Assembly (NCBI GenBank): GCA_023935145.1 | Contig: CM043698.1 | Location: forward strand, 34,629,001 to 34,693,000 | Direction of reading: 5' to 3' | DNA: 64,000 nucleotides | DNA from: Bretschneidera sinensis | Taxonomy: Eukaryota; Streptophyta; Magnoliopsida; Brassicales; Akaniaceae | Part shown: positions 35,612-48,335 of the stretch, piece after piece | How positions within the stretch are numbered: position 1 is the first letter of the stretch | How the letters are laid out: each line of letters begins with the position of its first letter | Translations under genes and position numbers: made by a program | Notes under the pieces: generated by a model | The model's input: the letters and a program-made list of their open reading frames with translations, nothing else | The model's database searches: none | What the model was told of the DNA's origin: nothing

Positions 35612-37480
35612 AAAGCTTCCCAAATCATTCCAATAACCAAATAACTTAAACCCTAGTTAGTTAACCCCAAACAAAAAGTGATGGGAAAAAATATCTTACC
35701 CAATGAAATTTGGACACGTGGACCATGACATGACACGACGATGACTTGTAGATCTAAATGACAGTCATATGATGTGATACAATGATGACAATGACATGAC
35801 TCGCAAACATAAAAGCATGGGATGCAGATCTAAAGGTATGAGATGCAGACTTAAAGATATGGAGACTATATCCCTGATGAGACCCATTCCAAATACTCTA
35901 AAGATAAGAGCTTATATAAATGGGCTTAAGATCTCATAAATGCATACTTTTACAACCAGAATCATTTTGGCTCTCTCTCATTTTGGTATTTTCTCTAACC
36001 CTTCATTTCACTTCACCTCGGTACAGTTACTAACTAGACCATCAAAGGGTCCTTATTGGAGAACTAAACTCCAGGTGACTTTCTTTGCAAGAGTTCGTAT
36101 ACCAAGCTAATGTGGACGCATGTACGTGGCCAATACCAAGCATCTATCTCATCCAACCCAGATCCAGTTTGGCAATAATACCCACAACCTTTTTTTCGGC
36201 ATCAACAAAAAGAATCGTTTAACTTTTATATTTTAATAAAAAATTAAAAATTCAATCAAGTTTTTTTTTTATTTTATGTTCTTAATACTAATAATTTAAG
36301 CCTAAAAACCATTGCAACAACCAAATCAACTTGAAGTTAGGTTATTAAAGGGATACTTACATTGATTTGGTTTTTATTTGGTTACAACATAACCTCATGG
36401 TACCTAAATTTAACTTTTGAAATATCTAGATTTGAAGTTTAATAAGACCAATCCACATGATACTTTTGTGTATTTTTTCTTTTGTTATTGTGGTTTTTGT
36501 CTCTTTTATTTTTAAACTTCAAAGACCAATCAAGTTTGATGGAATAAAATGTTCAAAGTTATGTTATGAGCAATGCAAATAGAATATTGAATATTTCTTC
36601 TACATCGAAATATATAAAAAAAAAATCAAATGTAAATTTATCTTTACCACAAAATCAAAATTTTGGCGGTATAACATTAATATTGAAAGTAACTCAATAA
36701 AATGTGAGAAAAAATAAAATTACAAGCATTGTTAGATGATTAACCTCTTTTTAGATACACAAGTTATCCGTTTATAAAAAGAACAAGTTTTTTTAATTAT
36801 TTTTAATTGACTCCACACTTGAGTAGAGCAATTTTAAAACATCCTAAAGAATAAGGAGTCTAAAATCTTTTTGAGAATAGGAGGGGATCAACTGCCTAAC
36901 ACTTATCACATTATAGATCCATTCATGACAACTAGGGAGTGATGTCTAGTGTGGTAAATAAAGAAAAACGCGTAGTATGTTGTTTAAAATACTTACATAA
37001 ATTTTTAGAAGGTGGGCAATTGTAATATAAAATTTTAAACTCTTAAAATAATATATATTCTAAAAAAGTTTAAAAAATTGAGGAGGTTTAATTGTGCACC
37101 CTAAACATAAGGTAGATCTGCCATGATTGTTAATATAAAGTATAAGCAGCTTGTTTTGTTTTCATCAGCAAAAATGGAGAAGGAAAAAGAATGTACGAAG
37201 CATTGAAGAAAAAAGTTATTGCAAAAATATATTTTTATGTTTACAATAGGTACATAATTTTATGATCGGGGATAATATCAAAGATCATGAAATGAAAATC
37301 GAGTAAATTTATCATGAAATTAAATACCAATCAATATAATATTTACCTAACTGTGAACATGATTTCCATATTTTTTTACGTTCAAAACTCCTTGGATTGC
37401 CCGTTATCACAGGGTTGAGTGCGTTAACTCGAAAACGAAATGACGAAAAAGATCCTGACTATATACAGCATCAGCCATTT
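35612..37480. other. Intergenic, non-coding
   Basis: No coding sequence or element boundaries identified. The block at about 37137-37235 recurs, diverged, at about 39216-39320 inside the intron of the next gene. Confidence 0.55.
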
Positions 37481-37499
37481 TCCACCCATTTATTATTCA

Positions 37500-37682
37500 A
37501 TCGCGAAAAAACCCCAGTTTCATACATTCTCTCAAATTTTCCACTACATCCTCCCGAAATCTATGATTGAGAACGAAATTGGCCCAAAAAATCAAGAATC
37601 GTCGCTGGGTTAATACACTGAAGCAAGATCGAAGGTTGAATCGTTGCTGGGACTGTATTTCTATTCTGCGCTACCAGATGCA
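37500..37682 (+). other. 5' UTR exon of the 106-aa membrane protein gene
   Basis: Inferred non-coding first exon. C- and purine-rich sequence typical of plant leaders ends in ATGCAG followed by a GTTTTTT donor at 37683. The next exon begins after TGAGTGCAG at about 39782. The transcription start is a guess. The 2.1-kb intron has a T-rich first part, as often seen in leader introns that boost expression. Confidence 0.55.
37563..37613 (+). CDS. Short uORF in the leader exon
   Basis: ATG at 37563 starts a 16-codon frame (MIENEIGPKNQESSLG) that ends at TAA 37611-37613, wholly inside the inferred leader exon. If the leader is right, ribosomes would meet it before the main ATG, so it could lower translation. 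No conservation can be judged here. Confidence 0.35.
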   Translation: MIENEIGPKNQESSLG

Positions 37683-39855
37683 GGTTTTTTGCTTTTTTCG
37701 ATTCTTGATGTTAATTGGGGTGTTTTTGTGTAGGGTGGTTGGTTGTCTACTGGTGCTATTTGTATGCGTTTCTGTTTTTTGCTTACTGTTTTTGTGTTGA
37801 TTGGGAACTTAGAAAGTGCTGGCCTGGTTTGGAATCGACACTGAAAATGAGAATGACTCTGACAGTTTGATTCTTTCTATGTGAACTCTTAGAGACATTT
37901 TTGAAGAATTCCCATGGCTGATTTCATCGGATTTTGCAAATTGAATGACTCAAAGATGACTTGAAACTCTATTTTAGTATAATTAAGTTTCACCCGGTTG
38001 GAAGTTATGATTTAAATGTTAACTTCTGTTTGGTCGCCAAGAAAGCTTAAGAAAAATAGAGCTTATAATCTCACTGTTCATTTTTGCTGATCTCCGTGAG
38101 CTGCAATTTTTAAAAATTCACCTTAATTGCTCAATAGTTGCCTCAGGCTAAGATTTTATCCGTTTTCTTTTTGTTATTAAATTTTCTTGCCAACCGAACG
38201 AAGGGTATAGTATACTTTATTTTAAATCAGTAGGTAATTGATTTATTTTTTTGAACCGGTTTAATGGTTTTGATAGTTGATGAATTGTGTTCTTAAAAGG
38301 ACTTAAAATGGCGCCCAAATGGGTCAATTACATGCCAAAATGGTTACTAATGGTTGGAGTCAACAGACGTCAACCCTATGATAAAGATGCAAACCACAGG
38401 GTTTTAAATGTACCGAAGAAAAAAAAAACTCGGGGTTTGTTATGAAAATGGGTCAAACCACATAGTTTAGCTTTTTTTTGTGGGAGGGGGCAGAGAAGGA
38501 GAATTTACTAATTTAAATTGGGAGCCATCCCATGAAGTATTGGAGGAGGACATTTCTATGCTCAGTTCCCAGTTCCATAAATTATTTATCCCTTTCTTTT
38601 ATTCAATGAATTTTTTTCCTATATAATATGATTATTCAATAATTTTTGCTTTTTCTATAAAAAAAATGATGGCTACAACATTAACCAAGTATTGTTTCAA
38701 GTCTTATTTTCTTCTAAGTAATTGTCTTGCCACTCTTCTAGTAGCTATAATCCTCGAGTGCATGTGATAGTATCAAATCTTGTTCATTTAGTGAAATTAA
38801 AATGGCTAATAAAAGTATGTGACTTATTGGATTTTTAATATGGATTTGAGTCTTCTTCTTTTTACTGTAAGATATTGAGTATGGCTTTGGTAGTCTTCAT
38901 AGTTCATACTTCCTTGAGGTTGATTAAATATACTTTCTTTGGTTTTGGTATAAATTAGAAATTTCTTGTGATATGTTATCACAAAAAATAAATCCCTTGT
39001 AAAGCATTTTTATATGGTTAAATGAGAGTTACAAGTTTCATACCCACTTTTGCGTAAGACAAATTCAGTTTTAGTGAGTTATTAGTACAAAGTATAAGCA
39101 GGAGATCAATAGAAATCTCTTGAAAAGCATGTTTATATGGCTCAATGAGTTTACAGGTGTCATACCTGCGCTATTGGCTAAGGCAATTTTAGTTTTGGTT
39201 AGTTTCTAACACACAGCATACGCAGTTAGTTTTGTTTTCAACAGTAGAAATGGAGAAGGAAAAATAGGGTATGAAGCACCGAAAGGAGGAGGTTATTGAA
39301 AAGATATTTTATGATATAATATATTGTTAGTATCTAAGTTGTTCTACACCTTGGTTGTAATTTTAGTTTTTCTTGGGTCCTACAATGTATGCTGAAATCA
39401 CAATAGTAGGCTTATGGTATGGTTGTAGGTCAATATTTTCGTATACTTCTCTTTCGTTTTTCTTTTAATGTACAAAGAGTCATGTATGTCTTTCTGCTGA
39501 TAGAATTATGTTACTTATTGAACTTTTAATATATTGTATGATTCTTTTTAGTGTCAGTTCATCGAGTATTGGTAGTCTTCATACTTCCTGGTGGTTGATT
39601 AATTTTACTGGCTTTGCTTATCATGTGTCTCTGCACTTTATATCATATAATCATCGCACGCTTTGAAAATCCATATTCTCTCAATTTCACTTGTTATTTG
39701 GCTTGAATTTTGCTTTTTCTGCCTTGTCTAATTTTTTGTTGTTTTCTTTGTTCCTTTTTTGATTGATGCAACTGAGTGCAGATAATGTAAGAAGTTGATT
39801 CTATGGTTTTATCAAAATTTCAGTTTGCTGTGTCGTATAAAAGCAGCCAAAGGAA

Positions 39856-40176
39856 ATGGCAACGCAGAAAAAAGGAGAAGAAAATCCGCAAAGCAGCAAT
39901 CTTGCAGCTACTGGCTTTATAGGATCGGTAGAAGCACAGTATCTGAAGATCAAAGAACATGCAGAAACTTACCCTTATGTGTGGGCTTCCTATATTGTTG
40001 TATATGGTGGTTTTGGCTTGTGGACTGCCTATAGATGGAGAAAGCTTTGCAAGACCGAGGACAGAGTGCGAGCTCTTCAAGAAAAACTGTGTAAACTTGT
40101 CGAAAATGAAGAGTCTGCAAGCTCTGCCGCATCGGTTGGAAAGGCTCCATCATCTGCCGATAAAACCTCCAAGTAG
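39856..40176 (+). CDS. Small single-pass membrane protein, 106 aa, unknown function
   Basis: The ATG at 39856 opens an uninterrupted 106-codon frame. Residues about 1-40 are polar. One hydrophobic, aromatic segment at about 40-60 (YVWASYIVVYGGFGLWTAY) should span a membrane, followed by a basic edge RWRKL. A short heptad-like stretch (TEDRVRALQEKLCKLVENEE, about 67-86) may form a coiled coil. The Ser/Ala/Lys tail is probably disordered. No signal peptide is evident. The whole coding part sits in one exon downstream of a 5' UTR intron. I do not recognise a named family. The composition and exon context look like a real, expressed plant gene. Confidence 0.75.
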   Translation: MATQKKGEENPQSSNLAATGFIGSVEAQYLKIKEHAETYPYVWASYIVVYGGFGLWTAYRWRKLCKTEDRVRALQEKLCKLVENEESASSAASVGKAPSSADKTSK

Positions 40177-40944
40177 TTAGAATATCTGCTAACTTCAGTC
40201 ATCTTCTCTTACATGCAAACTTACTTTGAATTTGGAGACGGATTGCTTGCGCTTCTTTCTGCTAACGAAATAGGAGTCGTATCGAATGCATGATAGTTGG
40301 GAATCAACTATGATACTTTTCTTCATAAGCTTTTGTCAAGTTCTACGATACACTGATTTTTTATTGTATTTTATAGTTAGTTGATGTAATGGTGTTGAAA
40401 GATTTTGAGCAGTTGCAAATGGAGCCTATAGCGGATGAAGAGGGTATATCTCACTTTGCAATTTTTTCTGTAGAAGTTGTTCCCTGAACTATAAATTTGG
40501 TTTTTTTTTATTATTTTTTCCCCAGCCAAGTTCATCCTCTTTTGTTCATATGCTTTTCAAATATAATTATGTTTTCTATTTGAGCATTGTGGTTTACGTG
40601 TAGGTTGAGAATTGATTATTATTAATTCCCTTTCTTGTTTAGGTGTTTTGTATGGATGGAAAATGGCTGTTACTTTGCGCCGGGAAGAGATGGAAAGCTT
40701 TGAGCCTTTAAATGCTTAGCTCATTCAAAAGATTTACGTACAAACTTTAAATATTTGCGAAAAGAAAAACGGAATTTGATTAAAAGAAAAAATTTACTTT
40801 ACTATTTGCATGTTGAAGAGAATAAATTTGTGGTGATTTGACGATAATAATGAGAAAGTCCAAACACTGAAAATTATTTTATTCTTGGCTAATAATTAAA
40901 AGTAAAATCCTCGTGAAAGAAAAAATGATATAAAATGGAATAAT
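40177..40944. other. 3' UTR and intergenic DNA
   Basis: The first ~220 bases look like a 3' UTR (T-rich, TTGTATTTTATAGTTAG near 40362). The rest is non-coding AT-rich DNA. Confidence 0.5.
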
Positions 40945-41760
40945 TGCACCCGATGGTCCCTAAACTTTGACCAAACTGCACTTAAATCTCTAAAATTTTC
41001 ATTTTTGCGATCCAACCCTTATTGTAATGTGAGTTTGTGACAGTGTAGCTCCTAATCTTATATTTTATCCTGTTAATTTAACAAAGATGTGTGAAAAGAT
41101 AAAATAAAAAAGACAAAAACATCAATTTAAAAAAATGAAAAAAAAATTATTTTTTATTTCTCTCTTCTTTGGTCAATCTTTCTTTTTTTCTCATTTTCTT
41201 CTATTCGGTGGTGGAGTCATATAGAACATAAATTTTCAAATTTTATCAATTACCATTGAAAAATATATAAATTCTTGAATATTCTTTTGTTTATTCCTCA
41301 AAATATGATGTATTTCAATTATAATCCTACTTTTATTTTTATTTAATTAACAATTCTATCTTTGTCATCAATTGTTAAATTCTAACTCAGTTTTGATATA
41401 TTTCTTTCTCTTTCATCCTTCCGTTTTCTCTCTTTTTCTTACTTATCTGTCTTTCTCTTTATGCCCAAGTGAACCCCAGAGCTCTTTGCCTAGATGAGCT
41501 CTAGGGTGCCGTTGCTATAGTGCCCCCAGCTTAGGCACAATTAGGCATAAAGAGAAGTGAGAGGGAAAGAGGAGAAAGAGGGATTTTAACTGCATTAATT
41601 TTTTGTCCTTTTTGGGACAAACTACGTTAAATTAAGTGGATATAGTATATAGGGACTATATTGTCATAAATCAATATTACAAGAATATGATTGTTAAAAT
41701 TCAAACAATAGAGACTTAAGTGAAACTCGATCAAAATTCAGGGTTTTCAATGCAAGTCAC
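40945..41760. mobile_element. Probable MITE-like element with imperfect inverted ends
   Basis: The left edge GGTCCCTAAACTTTGACC...CACTTAAATCTCTA is matched on the other strand at the right edge by CCCTGAATTTTGATCG...CACTTAAGTCTCTA, in the same order. The termini are therefore inverted and imperfect over about 45 bp. The interior has no coding. The superfamily is unknown, and exact ends and target duplication were not resolved. Confidence 0.45.
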
Positions 41761-43378
41761 CTTAAAAAAAGTTCGTCTCTTAAATAAACTTAAAAATCAG
41801 TACTATTTCACCTGTAAAAATATTAGCACCATCAACATGAATCATTGATTCAAACATTCTTACGCACAAAAAAAAAAAATTGATAAAACACATAAGTCAC
41901 GTATGACAACTTTTTAAAAGTTACTAGACAATTTTCCAAGTGATCCAAAACGGTAGTAGAATCGCATGACTGATATAGCACCGCCCCTTCTTCTGTAATG
42001 ATGGGGAAAGAGCATACTACATGACATGTATGTAAATGTGACTTTTCCACGAAATTCTCTCTCTCTGCGCGCAACAAATGGATCCAAATTTTTTCCAAAA
42101 AAAGTCCAAAAATTTGCCCCATTAACACAAACTTACAAATTAAACAACTAGCCACTAAATTTTTCAGCACACTGTGTACTGTTGACAAGAATTGGCAATG
42201 GCAGAATATTCAAGATTTTGAAGTTTCTTTTCTTTTAACAGGAAAAAAAAGAATTTATTATCTATCAATATTGACCCTGACAAGGAACCTACAAGTACAT
42301 AGCATGTTTACACTCTGACAAGTAATATCATTTGATGCTGACATGCAAACTACAATTACATTGCACGTTTACATTCTTTTTCGGCATCAATTGTGGATCG
42401 TACGTGTTGCAAATGTGAACCATCCAACATGATTCTTAAAACTTTTCTTTATATGGGAAACTTCGCCCCATGAGAATTTTCCTCACACGCTTTAGAAACA
42501 AAACAAACTACCCTAAATTGGAAATTAATTACGATAAAAAGAAAGACGTTTTCCTATAAAACTTTTGAGTCAACAAAACGAATCGCTTTGTTGATGTCTA
42601 CTTAAAACTTTTGGTAACTGCATATCATGGAATTGATGTAAGATTTAAGGGTATTTATATGGTCGGTATGGTTATTTAAAAATTAAAATTAAAATTTTTA
42701 AAATAAAAATATTAACATCATTTTAATCCGACACTTTTTTGACTATTTCATTTAATTATTTTATTTACATATAGTCTTTAAATTAATCTATATAAATTTT
42801 AGTTGATTAATTAGTAATCAATTTTAAAACGACTTGGTAATTGGATTAACTATTTAATCATTTTGTTTTATGTAAACGGTTCAGTTAATTAAAAAATTTG
42901 AGATAAGCACTAAAAAAAACAAAGCATTTGATTTGACTTTTTGGAGCTCAAATCTGGATAAATTCTTTGTAGACATAAAATAAGCCTTGAACGGGGTACA
43001 CACTTGCAACACAAAAGTTATGTGAGTTCCCTTTATCACATACAACAAACTTCCTATAACTACTGTTTAACAAAATGGCAGTTGGTTTCTTGCACTACTT
43101 GTTGTGTTTTGCTTTGAATTTTTGTTCTTCAAAAGGCGACGACCATGGTGCCGACCAGGAAGAGCCGTACACGGAGACGAGACATGGGCATGCCGTTCCA
43201 CAGTCCAATGCATGGGATTTGCGATGGCTGGGACCATAAGCAGGGCATTTTCCACTGGACCGACTAAGCACTAATAAGACAAAATAAAATTAGAGAGGGC
43301 TAAAACCCTAGCCCCTGTACGGATAACATTTTAAATTTAATCTACTGCTCAAAAATGGTACTACTAGGTTAATGAGAT
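41761..43378. other. Intergenic, non-coding
   Basis: No gene supported. A short GC-richer patch at about 43130-43250 has an open frame on the minus strand, but it lacks recognisable motifs. Confidence 0.5.
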
Positions 43379-43383
43379 AACTT
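43379..43383 (+). repeat. Left 5-bp target duplication of the full copia element
   Basis: AACTT, identical to 50301-50305 on the other side. Confidence 0.9.
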
Positions 43384-43951
43384 TGTAAGAATTTAAATAT
43401 AATCTAAACATGCTAAACAACTTAAATAGCATATAGATTAAATACAGAATTATAAAGACCGTAAACATACCTCCAGCCATTGAAGCTTTTCACTTACACA
43501 ATCCGCTATTCTCTGGATATTGGTTCTTCTAGACTCTCAGAACTCTCTTCAATTTGATGGTGTATGAAAGAAAATAAGAAGTACCGAGTCTAGGGACCAA
43601 ACCTGTATTTATACATGTTCTTCCATCATAAAACATCCGTCCGTATTCCATACACTTGTTGCCACAATCAATGGATAGCTAACGGGTTAAACATGGACCA
43701 TATATAGGTTGGTTACATATACCTTATACTTTCAATACAACCATTGAGAATATGAACCAACATTCCTTAAGCATACACCTTGTGTTTTTTCTCTAACACT
43801 CTAACTTGCTAACTCTTAATATGCTCTATGGTTATTCTATTTATAGGAGAAATGTACTAAGAATAATTGAATTAATTTGGCCACAATTAATGCTTAGTAG
43901 AGCACATCTACCTCCACTTAATTGCCACAATTAATGCTTGAATTTATTACA
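43384..43951 (-). repeat. 3' LTR of the full copia element
   Basis: 568 bp, about 95% identical by eye to 49734-50300. Contains CTATTTATAGG-type TATA-like sequence near 43836-43846. Confidence 0.93.
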
Positions 43952-44246
43952 TTCTCCCACTTGGTCCATATGTTTAACCTAACTTAATCCCATTGATATA
44001 TTTTAAGAAATAAATACATGAATCATGGCGATAAGTCATCTGAGAGTAAGTATTACTTTCCATGTATTACGATGCATTTAGTTCCTCAAGTATTATTCTT
44101 CATGTGGTAACATTTCTTAATGAATAAATCCTATGTTTATTCTTTGTCCTATACATATGAATTTTCTCAAAGAAATTAATGTGCGCATGAATATGAGAAA
44201 ACATCAAAATATGTAAGAGTTTCATTAATAAACTGTATGTATACAC

Positions 44247-44930
44247 TTACAAAGTGGAACCCAGTCCCATTTTCTCTACATGATCCTTGAATTTCAAAGG
44301 TGGCATGTCTTTAGTCAAAGGATCAGCGATCATCAATTCAGTGCTAATGTGTTCAATGACCACTTTCTTTTCTTTTACACGTTCTCTTATGGCTAAATAC
44401 TTAATGTCGATGTGTTTACTTCGACTTCTACTTTTATTGTTTTTAGCCATAAAGATAGCAGCTGAATTATCGCAGAAAATTCTCAATGGTCTAGATATAG
44501 AATCTATGACTCTAAGCCCAGAAATGAAACTCCTAAGCTATACACCATGTGAAGTGGCCTCAAAACAGGAGACGAACTCAGCTTCCATAGTAGAAGTAGC
44601 AGTCAATGTCTGCTTGACACTTCTCCAAGAAACAATTCCACCATTAGAAAAATGTACCTTGATGTTGATTTACATGAATCAACACAGCCAGCAAAGTCTG
44701 AATCAAAGTAGCCAATCACATCCAGATTGTCCGTCTGTCTATATATAAGCTTGTAGTCTTTAATTCCTTGAAGATACTTCATTACTTTCTTTGCAGCTCT
44801 CCAGTGGTCTATTCCTGGGTTACTCTGATATCGCCTTAACATCCCTACAACAAATACAATGTCAGGTCTAGTGCAGACCCGAGCATACATAAGGCTTCCG
44901 ACTGCAAAAGCATATGGAATGTTCTTCATG
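44247..44930 (-). pseudogene. copia RNase H region
   Basis: Two frames on the minus strand (44929-44603 and 44486-44247) encode the end of copia pol: GSLMYARVCTRPDI, HWRAAKKVMKYLQG and YFDSDFAGC, then CDNSAAIFMAKN and HIDIKYLAIRERV. These are hallmarks of the copia RNase H domain with its acidic residues. A frameshift separates them from each other (between 44603 and 44486) and another from the RT frame (44930-44975). Confidence 0.85.
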
Positions 44931-44974
44931 GATTCTCTCTCAAAATCGTTCTTCGTGCATTAGTTCAAATTGAA

Positions 44975-46366
44975 CTACCTATCATCCTTCACAATGGGAG
45001 CTACACTTGGTGAACAATCTATCATCCGAAATCTCTCTAAAACTTTGTTGATATAGGTTTCTTGTGACAGACCTAAAACACCTCGAGGTTTATCTCTATG
45101 GATCTTAATGCCAATGACATAAGATGCCTCACCCATATCTTTCATATCAAAATTTTTAGAGAGAAATTGTTTCACCTCATGCAACAAGCCCTTATCATTG
45201 GTTGCAAGTAAAATATCATCCACATATAAAACAAGAAAATAAATTTTACTCCCACTGACCTTTTGGTATATATATTGATCCATAGGATTTTCAACAAAAC
45301 CGAATGAAGAAATTACTTCATGGAATTTAAAATACCATTGACGGGAGGCTTGTTTTAAACCGTATATGGATTTCCTAAGCTTGCAAACCAAATGTTCACC
45401 ATCATTAGAGAAGAAACCTTCAGGTTGTTTCATATAAACCTCTTCCTCTATATCTCCATTAAGAAATGTGGTTTTCACATCCATTTGTTGCAGCTCAAGA
45501 TCAAAATGAGCAACTAATGCCAAAATAATACGAAAAAAATCTTTCTTAGATATAGGAGAGAAAGTCTCCGTGTAATCGATTCCTTCTTTTTGAGTAAATC
45601 CCTTAGCAACGAGTCTCGCTTTGTTTTTCTCAATGTTGCCCAATGAATCTTTCTTGGTCTTAAAGATCCATTTGCAACCAATGGCTTTCGCCCCGTTAGG
45701 CAACTCTACAAGATCCCAGACTCCGTTGCTTTTCATGGAATTCATCTCTTCCTTCATGGCATCGTGCCACAAGGTTGACTCTTTACAACTCATGGCCTGT
45801 GAAAAAGTTTCAGGATCATTTTCGGCTCCAAAATTATAGTCAGATTCTTGTAGATACACAATGTAATCACTAGAAATTGTTGATCTCCTGACTCTAGTAA
45901 ATTTTCTTAATGTTGTACCAATATCTCCCAGGGGAGCTTGTGGTTCAACTGGTTGTTCAGGAACTTGTAGTATTTCCTGAACTACTTGATCTATTAGAAT
46001 GTTGTCAATAGCTTGTGGAACCTCAATGATCGATTGGTCAACACAAGCTTGTACTTGAGGCATGTTATGAACTATAACCAATCTATTATTTGATGAAGGT
46101 TGAGATTTTGTATGATCATGTGCAGGAACTAAGTTCCTGAACCGATCCCTCCCACTGATCATGTCATTCTCTAGAAACTTAATGTTTCTTGATTCTACAA
46201 TCCTAGTAGTATGAGTTGGACAATAAAACCTATAACCCTTGGACCTTTCGGCATATCCAACGAAATACCCACTAATGGTTCTCGGATCCAGTTTCTTCTC
46301 TTGTGGGTTATAAATCCTCACCTCAAACGGACATCCCCAAACGCGCATATGTCGCAAACTCGATTT
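44975..46366 (-). pseudogene. copia integrase C-terminus and reverse transcriptase
   Basis: Longest intact pol segment, about 460 codons. Starts in the integrase C-terminal part (RVWGCPFEVRIYNPQ, GYFVGYAERSKGYRF), passes a variable linker, then the full RVT_2 domain: GCKWIFKTKKD, ARLVAKGFTQ, QQMDVKTTFLNGD, KSIYGLKQASRQWYFKF and the catalytic YVDD box in VLYVDDILLATND. A stop at 46367-46369 cuts it from the preceding integrase sequence. The RT core itself appears undamaged. Confidence 0.9.
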
Positions 46367-46369
46367 TCA

Positions 46370-47482
46370 ACCTTTCCATAATTCAAATGGTGTCTTAGGA
46401 ATAGCCTTGGTTGAAACTCGGTTTAATATATACGCAGTCGTCTTTAGTGCTTCAGTCCACAAGGATGTAGGAAGGTTGGAGTTGCTATGCATACTCCGCA
46501 CAATGTCCATCAATATTCAGTTTCTTCTTTCTGCAACACCATTCTGGTATGGGGAACCAGGTATAGTGTACTGGGCAACAATCCCATGTTCTTGAAGAAA
46601 CTTGGCAAAAAGACCAGGTGCTTGTCCACTTTCTGTGTATCTACCATAATATTCTCCACCTCTATTGGATCTCAAAATTTGTATTTTCTTTCCGCATTGG
46701 TTCTCAACTTCAGCCTTAAAGTCTTTGAAGGCATCCAATACTTCATTCTTATTATGAAGCAAATAGATATGCATATATCGTAAGTAATCATCGATAAAAG
46801 TGACGAAATATTTCTAACCATGTGCGTCCATGTCTGGACAACATATATCAGTATGAATGATTTCTAATATGTCTGAACTCCTATTAGCACCTTTCTTGGA
46901 CTTGTTGGTCTGCTTTCCTTTAATGCAGTCCACACAAGTCTCAAAATCAGTATAATCTAGAGTACTAAGTACCATTTCATTCACTAGTCTTTTAATTCTT
47001 TCTATGGAGATATGTCCTAATCTCCGGTGCCATAACATAGAGGAGTCATCGTTAATATTACACCTTTTAGCGCCAGTTTGAACATGCATTGAACTATAAG
47101 TGGCATCATTTTGTAAATAAAGATGATAAAGACCATCAGTCAAAATACCATTCCCAACACAATCAGTTTTATAAAATAAACTGAAAGATGTGTCTTGAAA
47201 ATTAAAGGAATATCCAAATGGTATAAGTCTGGAAACAGAAATCAAGTTTCGTGAGAAACTTGGTACATAAAAGGTCTTTTCCAATTTTAAAATAAAGCCA
47301 CTACTTATAGTTAAAATGCACGTTCCAATCACCTCCACATGTGAGCCCATCTTGTTACCTGATAAGATGCTTTGCTCACTTCCCACTGGCTTCCTTAGGT
47401 TTTGTATACCCTGCAAGAAGTTTGTAATATGGATTGTAGATCCAGAATCAATCCACCAGGTGTTAATATTAACATTAACCAT
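46370..47482 (-). pseudogene. copia protease, pre-integrase and integrase core
   Basis: The minus strand encodes the aspartic protease motif WWIDSGSTIHITN near the start, the GAG-pre-integrase block MLWHRRLGHISIERI with a CVDCIKGK zinc-finger half, then the integrase core with FIDDY, GGEYYGRY and PYQNGVAERRN. In-frame stops at 46814-46816 and 46517-46519 divide the integrase. Each is a single-codon lesion in otherwise continuous sequence. With the stop at 46367 these make three breaks in pol. Confidence 0.9.
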
Positions 47483-48335
47483 ATTAGATTCATAGAAACA
47501 AACGAGGTTGGATTACCTTTTTTCTCAAGCCATTTTTGAAATTTGATGTATTCCTTCTTTATATGTCCCTTCTTTTTACAAAAGAAACATTTTTCTTCTT
47601 TCTTGATATCAGCTTGAGGTAGTATTTTACCTTTCCCCTTCTGATTGGCTTGAGATTTGATAGGTTTAGCTTTGTCCTTCCAACGGGTAGTAGCCAGCAT
47701 TGCACTCTCACCCAGTTCCATCACAAGTCTATCTTCTTCTTGAACACACATGGTCATTAATTCATTAATTGACCATTTGTCTTTATGTGTGTTGTACGAG
47801 ATTTTGAAAGGCCCGTACTGAGTTGGAAGGGTGTTCAGAATATAGTGCACTAGGAAGGATTCCGACTTATTAACCTCGAGTTTCTTAAGTTGAGCCGCAA
47901 TGTCACGCATTTGCATTATGTGCTCGCGCACCCCTTTTACGTTGGTGAGTCTAAAGGATGATAATCTCATTATCAGGGTGCTTGCCAATACTTTTCTGAA
48001 GTGACGAATTGATCGTCAATTGCTTTTAGCAAATCACGGACTTTTACATGCTGGTCGACAAAACCACGTATACCAGCAGCTATCTTAGTTTTGATAAACA
48101 TCACGCTGAGCCGATTGGATCGCTCCCATCGTTCATATAGCGTGACCGCAGCTGGAGTGCTGTTATCATCGATTGCGGGTGGTTTGTCCTTCCTAATAGC
48201 ATAATCTATGTCCATCCACCCTAGCTGGAGGAGAATCCTCTCCTTCCATACCTTATAGTTATCTCCCCTAAGTTCGGGTATGTCACAACAGATATCAGAT
48301 AAACTAGTGGGTTGAGTAACTGCATAAAGTCCAAA
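47395..48335 (-). pseudogene. copia gag (UBN2 type) with zinc knuckle
   Basis: On the minus strand gag reads from about 48335 (NYKVWKERILLQLGWMDIDY) through the UBN2-type capsid (LYERWERSNRLSVMFIK, KGVREHIMQMRDIAAQLKKL) to a zinc knuckle CFFCKKKGHIKKEYIK at about 47560, where the last Cys of CX2CX4HX4C is a Tyr. A frameshift at about 47985 splits capsid into two frames. No clear start codon is seen upstream in the same frame. Confidence 0.85.

Noticed and set aside
43067..43255. A 62-codon minus-strand frame with a His/Arg-rich stretch
   Set aside because: No signal peptide, no family motif, and the frame does not open at an ATG in good context. Could be a gene scrap but cannot be supported.
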